NCBI GenBank assembly: GCA_947629615.1
Contig: CANRER010000103.1
Coordinates: forward strand, 1-5,645
Source of the DNA: an uncultured Clostridia bacterium
GTDB lineage: Bacteria > Bacillota > Clostridia > UMGS1883
Direction of reading: 5' to 3'
Length of the DNA stretch: 5,645 nt
Shown here: positions 1-4,934 of the stretch, piece after piece
Layout of the letters: every line of letters begins with the position of its first letter
Numbering within the stretch: the first letter of the stretch is position 1
The notes under the pieces: model-generated
What the model saw: the letters and a program-made list of their open reading frames with translations, nothing else
Databases searched by the model: none
Told to the model about the DNA's origin: nothing
Made by a program: the position numbers and the translations under genes

Positions 1-22
1 GCCGACGAGCAAGCACTCCCGA

Positions 23-42
23 CGGCGTACATAGGTACGCCG
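23..42. repeat. 8-bp inverted repeat with ATAG loop
   Basis: CGGCGTAC (23-30) and GTACGCCG (35-42) are perfect complements around a 4-base loop. CCC at 18-20 and GGG at 44-46 could lengthen the stem across a small mismatch. It lies next to two more inverted repeats, so it may belong to an interspersed palindromic element cut by the window edge. No T-run follows on either strand, so it is not a convincing terminator. Confidence 0.6.
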
Positions 43-47
43 AGGGT

Positions 48-88
48 GATTTTCGTTCATAGTTCAAGGGCTTAAAACAACGAAAATC
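48..88. repeat. 10-bp inverted repeat that overlaps the terminator stem
   Basis: GATTTTCGTT (48-57) is exactly complementary to AACGAAAATC (79-88). The second arm shares bases 82-88 with the left arm of the hairpin at 82-110, so the two structures cannot form at once. In plus-strand RNA this one would form first, which is the geometry of an antiterminator. In minus-strand RNA it would form only after the terminator. No function is proven. Confidence 0.6.
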
Positions 89-184
89 CGCTCGTTACGA
101 GCGGATTTTCTACATTAATTCAACCGTTTCTCAATACATATAATGTTCAACGTGGCCTTATATCAATACATTCAGCCCTTGAAC
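62..184. repeat. 123-bp segment bounded by 11-bp inverted repeats
   Basis: GTTCAAGGGCT at 62-72 is the exact reverse complement of 174-184; with one mismatch the match reaches 13 of 14 bases (62-75 against 171-184). Inside lie the 82-110 hairpin and a loose direct repeat (TCAATACAT at 131-139 and 163-171; TTCAAC at 119-124 and 146-151). The layout resembles a miniature palindromic element. No target-site duplication flanks it and no transposase gene is present, so a mobile origin is only a guess. Confidence 0.45.
82..110 (-). terminator. Hairpin terminator downstream of the leftmost XRE gene
   Basis: A perfect 13-bp stem, GAAAATCCGCTCG (82-94) with its complement (98-110), encloses a 3-base loop. 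Read on the minus strand it is followed by GTTGTTTTA, giving a U-rich tail, and it lies 109 bases past the stop codon of the XRE gene at 220-753. On the plus strand the following bases (TACATTAATT) are less U-rich, though the stem itself ends in ATTTTC, so it may act in both directions. Confidence 0.7.
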
Positions 185-219
185 GGTCTGCGCCATTTTT
201 TTACGGCCCCGCTTTTGTT

Positions 220-753
220 TTATACTATCCCATATCTCGCCGCATAATCACAGGCTATGTCGCGGTACTTTTCGGTTTTGAAGCCGTTCCTTATGTCCGT
301 GATGTCGGCGTACGAGCCGCTTATGAGGTTCTGTATCAGAGCCTCGGCCACAAAGCACTCGAACAGCTTTTCGTCCGAAAAGGCCGTTTCAATATCGGTG
401 TTCATTTTTTCGTTTATCCCGTCAACGGCGTGACGGTAGAGCGGATTGTCCTTCCCCAGAAGCTCGCCCATGCGCTTCAGGCAGCCAACTCCCTCGCGCA
501 TATCGGACACCGATACCTTGCCGCGGTAATTCATGATTTTTTCACCTCCTGTCAGCAGGCTGTCAACGGTGGTGCGCAGCACTCCGGCCAAGTCGGGCAG
601 AAGCCCCACGTCGGGCAGAGTTTCGCCCCTTTCCCATTTGCTGACCGCCTGATACGATACGCCGAGGCGTTCACCGAGCTCGTTTTGCGTAAGGCCGAGC
701 TCCTTTCGCAAAACGGCTATCTGCCGCCCTGTTTTTTCCGAGCTGACGTTCAT
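220..753 (-). CDS. XRE-family transcriptional regulator with C-terminal domain
   Basis: This 177-residue protein opens with a Cro/CI-type helix-turn-helix at about residues 8-66. The pattern is typical: RKELGLTQNELGERLGVS, then the recognition helix SYQAVSKWERG near 33-43, then a LPDVGLLPDLAGVL helix. A linker (TGGEKI) leads to a roughly 100-residue, mostly helical tail (75-177) ending DYAARYGIV. I recognise this tail style from clostridial regulators but cannot assign it a ligand. It has no membrane segment or signal peptide, so it should act in the cytoplasm as a DNA-binding regulator. The ATG at 751-753 follows a purine-rich AAGGGGGA with an 8-base gap, a fair ribosome binding site. The gene has its own sigma-A promoter (800-828), with a palindrome at the start of transcription that may be its autoregulatory operator. 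It reads in the same direction as the response regulator upstream, 120 bases away. The targets are unknown. Confidence 0.9.
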   Translation of the reverse strand: MNVSSEKTGRQIAVLRKELGLTQNELGERLGVSYQAVSKWERGETLPDVGLLPDLAGVLRTTVDSLLTGGEKIMNYRGKVSVSDMREGVGCLKRMGELLGKDNPLYRHAVDGINEKMNTDIETAFSDEKLFECFVAEALIQNLISGSYADITDIRNGFKTEKYRDIACDYAARYGIV

Positions 754-780
754 GCCGAATGTCCCCCTTTTTTAGTTTTG

Positions 781-792
781 TGAAGCGCTTCA
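781..792. promoter_or_regulatory. Perfect 12-bp palindrome, putative operator
   Basis: TGAAGCGCTTCA is its own reverse complement. With the -10 box at 800-805 on the minus strand, transcription should start near 793, so the palindrome covers about +1 to +13. This is a classic place for a repressor to block the promoter. The XRE protein encoded just downstream is the obvious candidate ligand, but nothing in the sequence proves it. Confidence 0.55.
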
Positions 793-799
793 TATCTGT

Positions 800-828
800 A
801 TTATAGCCCGCTTTCGGCCAAAAATCAA
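800..828 (-). promoter_or_regulatory. Sigma-A promoter of the XRE gene at 220-753
   Basis: On the minus strand, TTGATT (828-823) and a perfect TATAAT (805-800) are separated by exactly 17 bases. The predicted start near 793 leaves a leader of about 40 bases before the ATG. A 6-bp inverted repeat (TCGGCC 814-819 and GGCCGA 835-840) straddles the -35 box. I see no terminator between the response regulator and this promoter, so readthrough from upstream is also possible. Confidence 0.75.
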
Positions 829-873
829 TAACGCGGCCGATTATATATCCGGCGGGCGGCTCAACCGAAGGGA

Positions 874-1536
874 CTATTCCACCTTGTAGCCCGCGCTCCA
901 GACGGATTTTATGAACTTTGGCCTTTTTGGGTTTTCCTCGATTTTTTCGCGTATATGGCGAATGTGGACGGCCACGGTGTTGTCGCCCACGGCGTAGCTT
1001 TCGTTCCACACGCGGCAGTATATTTCCGAGGCCGAAAAAATCTGCCCCCTGTTGCTGCAAAGCAACTCGAGTATGCGGTATTCCGTCGGCGTCAGCCGAA
1101 CGGCGCGGCCCTCGGCTTCAACTCTGCGGCGAAGGGGATCGAGCGTCAGCGCGCCCACCCGTATAAGCCCGTCGCCGCTTTCCGTCAGAGAAACGCCGTC
1201 GCGCCCAAAGCGGAAGGCCGCCCTCGCGGCCAGCTCGTCCGCCGTGAAGGGCATGAACAGATAGTCCTCGGCCTCAAGCTCCGCCGCGCGGGCCAGCTCC
1301 TCCCTTCGGGAAAGAGCCAGCACCATGGGTATGGCCTTCTCGCGGGCAAACGACGCCAGCGCCGCCCCCTCCTCGCCGGCAAGCAGCGAGCAGTCGGCAA
1401 TGAGCAGCCCCACGTCGCGCCGCCGCGCTTCCTCAAGCGCACGGGAGGCGTTCGCCGCGCCGACGACCGGGCCGAGCCCCCTCAACGCCGGCTCGTAGTC
1501 CGCGCCGCGCCCGCAGAGGGTAAGTATGTATTTCAT
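874..1536 (-). CDS. Orphan OmpR/VanR-type response regulator, degenerate receiver
   Basis: The 220-residue length and two-domain layout fit the OmpR/PhoB family. The winged helix (about 124-220) is well conserved: LTPTEYRILELLCSNRG, SEIYCRVWNE, DNTVAVHIRHIREKIEE and the closing FIKSVWSAGYKVE. This is the DNA-binding end of a VanR-like regulator. The receiver (1-110) is unusual. Asp48 in LLIADCS sits where the phosphoacceptor should be. The acidic pair after beta-1 is replaced by Cys8-Gly9, the conserved Lys before Pro-Phe is Met95 (YLFMPF), and the usual Thr is probably Leu75. Normal aspartyl phosphorylation is therefore doubtful. No histidine kinase gene lies in the window. The ATG at 1534-1536 has a strong GGAGGT 8 bases upstream (1545-1550). 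The gene is divergent from the small XRE gene and shares a control region with it. An atypical, phosphorylation-independent regulator is my reading; the DNA-binding role is secure. Confidence 0.92.
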   Translation of the reverse strand: MKYILTLCGRGADYEPALRGLGPVVGAANASRALEEARRRDVGLLIADCSLLAGEEGAALASFAREKAIPMVLALSRREELARAAELEAEDYLFMPFTADELAARAAFRFGRDGVSLTESGDGLIRVGALTLDPLRRRVEAEGRAVRLTPTEYRILELLCSNRGQIFSASEIYCRVWNESYAVGDNTVAVHIRHIREKIEENPKRPKFIKSVWSAGYKVE

Positions 1537-1544
1537 CTTTTTGT

Positions 1545-1550
1545 ACCTCC
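1545..1550 (-). promoter_or_regulatory. Ribosome binding site of the response regulator
   Basis: GGAGGT on the minus strand, 8 bases before the ATG. It is close to the ideal anti-16S match and fixes the start at 1536 rather than at a later codon. Confidence 0.85.
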
Positions 1551-1562
1551 GAAAATGATTTC

Positions 1563-1589
1563 AAAAAAACTGACATTTACTGAATGTCA
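1563..1589 (-). other. Possible leader hairpin with T-run upstream of the response regulator
   Basis: In minus-strand RNA the left operator palindrome can fold as a 7-bp stem (TGACATT with AATGTCA, 5-base loop), followed after one base by seven U residues (1569-1563). That is the form of a weak intrinsic terminator in the leader of the response regulator. The stem is AT-rich, so it may be too weak to work, and its main role may be as a DNA operator. Confidence 0.3.
1571..1589. promoter_or_regulatory. Operator-like 19-bp palindrome, left copy
   Basis: TGACATTTACTGAATGTCA has perfect 7-base arms around a 5-base centre. It matches the right copy at 16 of 19 positions. It lies in the -35 region of the plus-strand promoter and in the early transcribed region of the minus-strand promoter, so a bound protein could affect both. 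The adjacent XRE protein is the likely ligand. Confidence 0.7.
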
Positions 1590-1593
1590 TTTC

Positions 1594-1602
1594 TGATATA
1601 AT
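1594..1602 (+). promoter_or_regulatory. Extended -10 promoter of the small XRE gene
   Basis: TGATATAAT is an extended -10 element with a perfect TATAAT at 1597-1602. No good -35 box sits 15-18 bases upstream, which fits extended -10 promoters. The predicted start is near 1609, leaving a leader of about 49 bases. A second TATAAT at 1610-1615 is an alternative. The -10 box overlaps that of the opposed promoter by two bases, so polymerase should be able to occupy only one at a time. Confidence 0.6.
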
Positions 1603-1629
1603 TATAGCATATAATAAAGAAAATGACAA
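1601..1629 (-). promoter_or_regulatory. Sigma-A promoter of the response regulator
   Basis: On the minus strand, TTGTCA (1629-1624) and TATAAT (1606-1601) are 17 bases apart, and TGC just before the -10 box makes it an extended -10. The -35 box differs from consensus at one position. The start should fall near 1594, giving a leader of about 58 bases. The -35 hexamer is the first six bases of the right operator copy, so binding there should block this promoter. Confidence 0.75.
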
Positions 1630-1642
1630 GTACTAAATGTCA
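1624..1642. promoter_or_regulatory. Operator-like 19-bp palindrome, right copy
   Basis: TGACAAGTACTAAATGTCA has 5-base outer arms and a self-complementary TACTA-type core. It differs from the left copy at three positions. The centres (1580 and 1633) are 53 bases apart, about five helical turns, so both sites face the same side of the DNA and cooperative binding is possible. It covers the -35 box of the minus-strand promoter and the leader of the plus-strand gene. Confidence 0.7.
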
Positions 1643-1647
1643 AAAAC

Positions 1648-1651
1648 GGAG
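1648..1651 (+). promoter_or_regulatory. Ribosome binding site deciding the start of the small XRE gene
   Basis: GGAG lies 6 bases before the ATG at 1658. The earlier in-frame ATG at 1637 has no purine-rich site before it and sits inside the right operator palindrome, so 1658 is preferred. Confidence 0.7.
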
Positions 1652-1657
1652 AAAAAT

Positions 1658-1906
1658 ATGTTCAAGAACAAAAGCGCCGACGGTTCCAACAATATTTGCG
1701 GAAAAAACGTCGCCGGGCTGCGCAAGGCCGCCCGGCCCAAAATGTCGCAGCGCGCGCTGGCCGACAGGCTCCAGCTCGCCGGTATCGACGTGGACAAAAA
1801 CGCCGTGCAGCGTATAGAGTGCGGGCTTCGCTTTGTTACCGACATCGAGCTTGCCGCGCTGGCCGAGATTTTCGGCGTGTCGTGCGACGAGCTGCTGCGA
1901 AGGTAG
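1658..1906 (+). CDS. Small XRE-family repressor-like protein
   Basis: An 82-residue protein consisting almost only of a Cro/CI-type helix-turn-helix (about residues 14-80). The key stretches are GKNVAGLRKAA, MSQRALADRLQLAGIDV with a turn extended by several residues, DKNAVQRIECGLRFV as recognition helix, and TDIELAALAEIFGVSCDELL. Genes of this type (LQLxGIxVD followed by QRIExGxRFVTDIEL) are common in Firmicutes and usually act as small dimeric repressors. There is no sensor domain. The start at 1658 is chosen because GGAG precedes it; an in-frame ATG at 1637 would add seven residues. The gene is divergent from the response regulator, with two palindromes between them that it probably binds. 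This would make it an autorepressor that also controls its neighbour. It is convergent with uvrA, and no strong terminator follows it on its own strand. A perfect promoter on the opposite strand lies just after its stop codon. Confidence 0.88.
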   Translation: MFKNKSADGSNNICGKNVAGLRKAARPKMSQRALADRLQLAGIDVDKNAVQRIECGLRFVTDIELAALAEIFGVSCDELLRR

Positions 1907-1925
1907 GCTTAACCCGTTCCCTGCC

Positions 1926-1954
1926 ATTATATCACCTTCGGCGAATTATGTCAA
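1926..1954 (-). promoter_or_regulatory. Perfect consensus promoter antisense to the small XRE gene
   Basis: On the minus strand, TTGACA (1954-1949), a 17-base spacer and TATAAT (1931-1926) match the sigma-A consensus at every hexamer position. TGA before the -10 box adds an extended -10. Transcription should begin near 1919, 13 bases past the stop codon of the small XRE gene, and run antisense through it. It would then reach the response regulator in sense orientation unless stopped. It lies downstream of the uvrA terminator, so it starts a separate unit. Confidence 0.75.
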
Positions 1955-2032
1955 TATTTTTACGTTATTTTTTATTAATTTATACGTTATACTGATGATA
2001 TTTCGTATGCGATGTGTTAAGATGAAAATAAT

Positions 2033-2063
2033 AACGCGGGTGCGCATTGAGGGCGCCCGCGTT
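2033..2063 (-). terminator. uvrA: Intrinsic terminator of uvrB-uvrA
   Basis: An 11-bp stem with one G-T wobble pairs 2033-2043 with 2053-2063 (core ACGCGGG with CCCGCGT) around a 9-base loop. On the minus strand it is followed by TATTATTTTC, and it begins 15 bases past the uvrA stop codon. On the plus strand TTTAATATATT follows, so it may weakly end transcripts of the small XRE gene too. Confidence 0.8.
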
Positions 2064-2077
2064 TAATATATTACCTA

Positions 2078-4912
2078 TCAGCCGTTTTTGAGGATCTCCT
2101 TCAGGAACTGTCCCGTATACGACGCCTCGCACCGCGCGACCTCCTCGGGAGAGCCGCAGGCCACGACGCTGCCGCCGGCGGAGCCGCCCTCGGGGCCGAG
2201 GTCGATGATGTAGTCGGCGGTTTTTATCACGTCCAGATTATGCTCGATGACGACCACGGTGTTTCCGGCATCCACAAGGCTTTGCAGTACCTCGATAAGC
2301 TTATGCACGTCCGCGCTGTGAAGGCCCGTCGTGGGCTCGTCCAGTATATATATGGTGCGGCCCGTACTGCGGCGGCTGAGCTCCGTGGCAAGCTTCACGC
2401 GCTGGGCCTCGCCGCCCGACAGCGTGGTGGAGGACTGCCCGAGCTTGATATAGCCGAGGCCCACGTCGTAAAGCGTTTGGATTTTGCGGCGTATCCTCGG
2501 TATGCTGTCGAAGAAGGAGAGAGCCTCCTCGACGGTCATGTCCAAAACGTCGTATATATTTTTGCCCTTAAACTTTACCTCCAGCGTTTCGCGGTTGTAG
2601 CGGCGGCCTTTGCAGACCTCGCATGGAACGTAAACGTCGGGCAGGAAGTGCATTTCGATTTTGATTATGCCGTCGCCGGAGCAAGCTTCGCACCGGCCCC
2701 CGCGCACGTTGAAGCTGAAACGCCCCGGGCCGTAGCCGCGGGCCTTGGCGTCGGCAGTGGCGGCGAAAAGCTCGCGTATATCGTTGAAAACGCCGGTATA
2801 GGTGGCCGGGTTCGACCGAGGGGTGCGGCCTATGGGCGATTGGTCGATGTCGATGACCTTATCCAGCAGATCTATGCCTTCCATGCCCCTGTGCTTGCCG
2901 GGAATGGCGTGGCTGCGGTTCAGCTCGCAGCTAAGACGCTTGTTTATGACCTCGTTCACGAGCGAGCTTTTGCCGCTGCCGCTTACGCCCGTAACGCAGA
3001 CGAACAGTCCCAGCGGTATATCCACGTCGATGTTCTTTAGGTTGTTTTCCGCCGCGCCGAGTACCCTAAGCCGCCTTTCGCCGACGGGGCGGCGGGAGGC
3101 GGGTATTTCGATTTTTTTCCTGCCGCTGAGGTAAGCCCCCGTGACGGACGCGGGATTTTGGATTATCTCGTCGGCTGTGCCGACGGCCACTATCTCGCCG
3201 CCGTGAACGCCCGCGCCGGGGCCGACGTCCACAATGTAGTCGGCGGCGCGCATGGTGTCCTCGTCATGCTCGACGATTATAAGAGTGTTTCCAAGGTCGC
3301 GCAGCCGCTTAAGCGAGGCCAGCAGCTTGCCGTTGTCGCGCTGGTGCAGACCTATGCTGGGCTCGTCCAGTATATACAGAACGCCCACAAGGCCCGAGCC
3401 TATCTGCGTGGCGAGCCTTATGCGCTGAGCCTCGCCGCCCGACAGCGTACCCGCCGAGCGCGAAAGCGTCAGGTAATCGAGCCCCACGTTTTTCAGAAAC
3501 ATCAGCCGCGCGGTTATCTCGCGCAGTATCTGGTCGGCTATCACGGCGTCCTTCCCGGTCAGCTTCAGATTGGCGATGAAGTCAAGCTCCTCCGTCACGG
3601 ACATGGAGCAAAATTCGTCGATGTTTTTGCCGCCCACGGTGACGGCCAATATCTCCTTACGCAGCCGCTTGCCCCGGCAGGCTTGGCAGGGTATCTCGCG
3701 GGTCAGGCGTTCAAGGTCGGCCTTGGCCCAGTCGCTGTCGGTTTCGTTATAGCGGCGCTGCAAATTGTTCACCAGCCCCTCGAACGGCAGGCTGTAGCGC
3801 ACGGTTCCGCCTCCTCGGCGGAACTCCACGTCGAGCTTTTCGCCCTTGGTGCCGAAAAGGATTATGTCAACCACTTCCTTGGGCAGCCGCTTTACCGGCA
3901 CGCTCAGGCTGAAGCCGTATTTTTTGGAAAGGGCGCGGAAGTAGGCGTTGGCGGTGCTGTCCTCCTTGTCGGGAGCGCGCCAGCCGCTGACGGCGAAGGC
4001 GCCCTCGAGTATGGAAAGCTCGTCGCTTATCAGCACAAGCGAGGGGTCTATCTGGGTTATAACGCCTATGCCGCTGCACGAGGGGCAGGCCCCGAAGGGG
4101 CTGTTGAACGAAAAGCTGCGGGGCGAAAGCTCCTCAAGGCTTATGCCGCAGTCCTCGCAGGCGTAATTTTGCGAAAAGGTCAGCTCCTCGTCGCCGTTTA
4201 GCACCTTAACAACGCCGCCGCCCAAGTGCAGCGCCAGCTCGAGCGAGTCCACGAGCCGCCTTTCCATGCCTTCGCGGACGACGAGGCGGTCGATGACTAT
4301 TTCAATGGTGTGGCGCTTGTTTTTTTCAAGGGCGATGTCCTCGCTCAGCTCGTATACTATGCCGTCCACGCGCACGCGGGCGAAGCCGCTTTTGCGGGCG
4401 TTCTCGAAAACCTTGGCGTGTTCGCCCTTTTTGGCGCGCACGACCGGCGCCATCACGTGCAGGCGGCTGCCCTCGGGCAGGGCCGTTATTTTATCCACAA
4501 TCTGATCGACCGACTGCTTTTTTATCTCCTTGCCGCAGTTTGGGCAGTGCGGAATACCCACCCGCGCGTAAAGCAGGCGCAGATAGTCGTATATCTCGGT
4601 GACGGTGCCGACGGTGGAGCGGGGATTTTTGCTTGTGGTTTTCTGGTCGATGCTTATCGCGGGACTAAGCCCCTCGATGGAGTCCACGTCGGGCTTTTCC
4701 ATCTGCCCGAGGAACATTCTCGCGTAGGCCGAAAGCGACTCCACATACCGCCGCTGGCCTTCGGCGTAGATGGTGCTGAACGCCAGCGAGGTTTTGCCGC
4801 TGCCGCTGACGCCGGTGAACACCACCATTTTGTCGCGCGGGATTTCCAAATCTATGTTTTTCAGATTATTTTCCCTCGCGCCCTTTATGATTATCTTATT
4901 CTCAGAGGCCAT
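2078..4912 (-). CDS. uvrA: UvrABC excinuclease subunit A (DNA damage sensor ATPase)
   Basis: UvrA dimerises, finds bulky DNA lesions, loads UvrB on them and leaves, starting nucleotide excision repair in the cytoplasm. The 944-residue length is normal. The first ABC ATPase has Walker A GVSGSGKT (34-41), signature LSGGE (490-494) and Walker B YILDEP (513-518). The second has GVSGSGKS (642-649), LSGGE (831-835) and YILDEP (855-860). Six CxxC pairs form three zinc modules: 123/126 with 409/412, 252/255 with 276/279, and 741/744 with 764/767. The UvrB-binding region (about 130-245) is present, which separates it from the shorter UvrA2-type proteins of resistance or transport loci. The ATG at 4910-4912 has AAAGGAG 7 bases upstream. 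It follows uvrB by 22 bases, so the two are co-transcribed, and it ends at a hairpin. No key residue is missing. Confidence 0.98.
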   Translation of the reverse strand: MASENKIIIKGARENNLKNIDLEIPRDKMVVFTGVSGSGKTSLAFSTIYAEGQRRYVESLSAYARMFLGQMEKPDVDSIEGLSPAISIDQKTTSKNPRSTVGTVTEIYDYLRLLYARVGIPHCPNCGKEIKKQSVDQIVDKITALPEGSRLHVMAPVVRAKKGEHAKVFENARKSGFARVRVDGIVYELSEDIALEKNKRHTIEIVIDRLVVREGMERRLVDSLELALHLGGGVVKVLNGDEELTFSQNYACEDCGISLEELSPRSFSFNSPFGACPSCSGIGVITQIDPSLVLISDELSILEGAFAVSGWRAPDKEDSTANAYFRALSKKYGFSLSVPVKRLPKEVVDIILFGTKGEKLDVEFRRGGGTVRYSLPFEGLVNNLQRRYNETDSDWAKADLERLTREIPCQACRGKRLRKEILAVTVGGKNIDEFCSMSVTEELDFIANLKLTGKDAVIADQILREITARLMFLKNVGLDYLTLSRSAGTLSGGEAQRIRLATQIGSGLVGVLYILDEPSIGLHQRDNGKLLASLKRLRDLGNTLIIVEHDEDTMRAADYIVDVGPGAGVHGGEIVAVGTADEIIQNPASVTGAYLSGRKKIEIPASRRPVGERRLRVLGAAENNLKNIDVDIPLGLFVCVTGVSGSGKSSLVNEVINKRLSCELNRSHAIPGKHRGMEGIDLLDKVIDIDQSPIGRTPRSNPATYTGVFNDIRELFAATADAKARGYGPGRFSFNVRGGRCEACSGDGIIKIEMHFLPDVYVPCEVCKGRRYNRETLEVKFKGKNIYDVLDMTVEEALSFFDSIPRIRRKIQTLYDVGLGYIKLGQSSTTLSGGEAQRVKLATELSRRSTGRTIYILDEPTTGLHSADVHKLIEVLQSLVDAGNTVVVIEHNLDVIKTADYIIDLGPEGGSAGGSVVACGSPEEVARCEASYTGQFLKEILKNG

Positions 4913-4919
4913 GAAAACG

Positions 4920-4926
4920 CTCCTTT
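4920..4926 (-). promoter_or_regulatory. uvrA: Ribosome binding site of uvrA
   Basis: AAAGGAG on the minus strand, 7 bases before the uvrA ATG and within the 22-base gap after uvrB. The gap leaves no room for a promoter, which supports co-transcription. Confidence 0.85.
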
Positions 4927-4934
4927 CGGTTCGG

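Noticed and set aside
139..144. TATAAT on the plus strand in the left intergenic region
   Set aside because: No credible -35 box lies 16-18 bases upstream and no gene follows on that strand; it sits in an AT-rich stretch where chance matches are expected.
1..219. CRISPR array or small RNA gene in the left intergenic region
   Set aside because: The repeats are short, differ in sequence and are inverted, with no regular spacing; no known RNA family fold was recognised.
671..1060. Minus-strand frame of 129 codons spanning the gap between the two minus-strand regulators
   Set aside because: It overlaps both true genes in another frame, is Arg/Lys-rich without a domain, and has no ribosome binding site that I could see.
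955..1596. Plus-strand frame of 213 codons opposite the response regulator
   Set aside because: It is a low-complexity Arg/Ala/Pro-rich shadow of a GC-rich gene with a clear winged-helix domain on the other strand, and its end overlaps the operator region.
1640..1927. Minus-strand frame opposite the small XRE gene, with its ATG at the antisense promoter
   Set aside because: The ATG lies within the -10 box itself, upstream of the predicted start of transcription, and the product matches no family. An antisense RNA is possible but this protein is not supported.
1965..1993. Possible plus-strand promoter ending in TATACT before the uvrA terminator
   Set aside because: The -35 match is poor and it would only drive antisense RNA into the 3' end of uvrA across a strong hairpin.
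3158..4201. Long open frame on the plus strand opposite uvrA (347 codons)
   Set aside because: It mirrors GC-rich uvrA codons, has no recognisable domain, and uvrA on the other strand is beyond doubt. The same holds for the plus-strand frames at 2240-3040 and 4226-4948.
2078..4912. A UvrA-like resistance or transport ATPase instead of repair UvrA
   Set aside because: The UvrB-binding region and all three zinc modules are present and uvrB lies directly upstream, so this is the repair protein.
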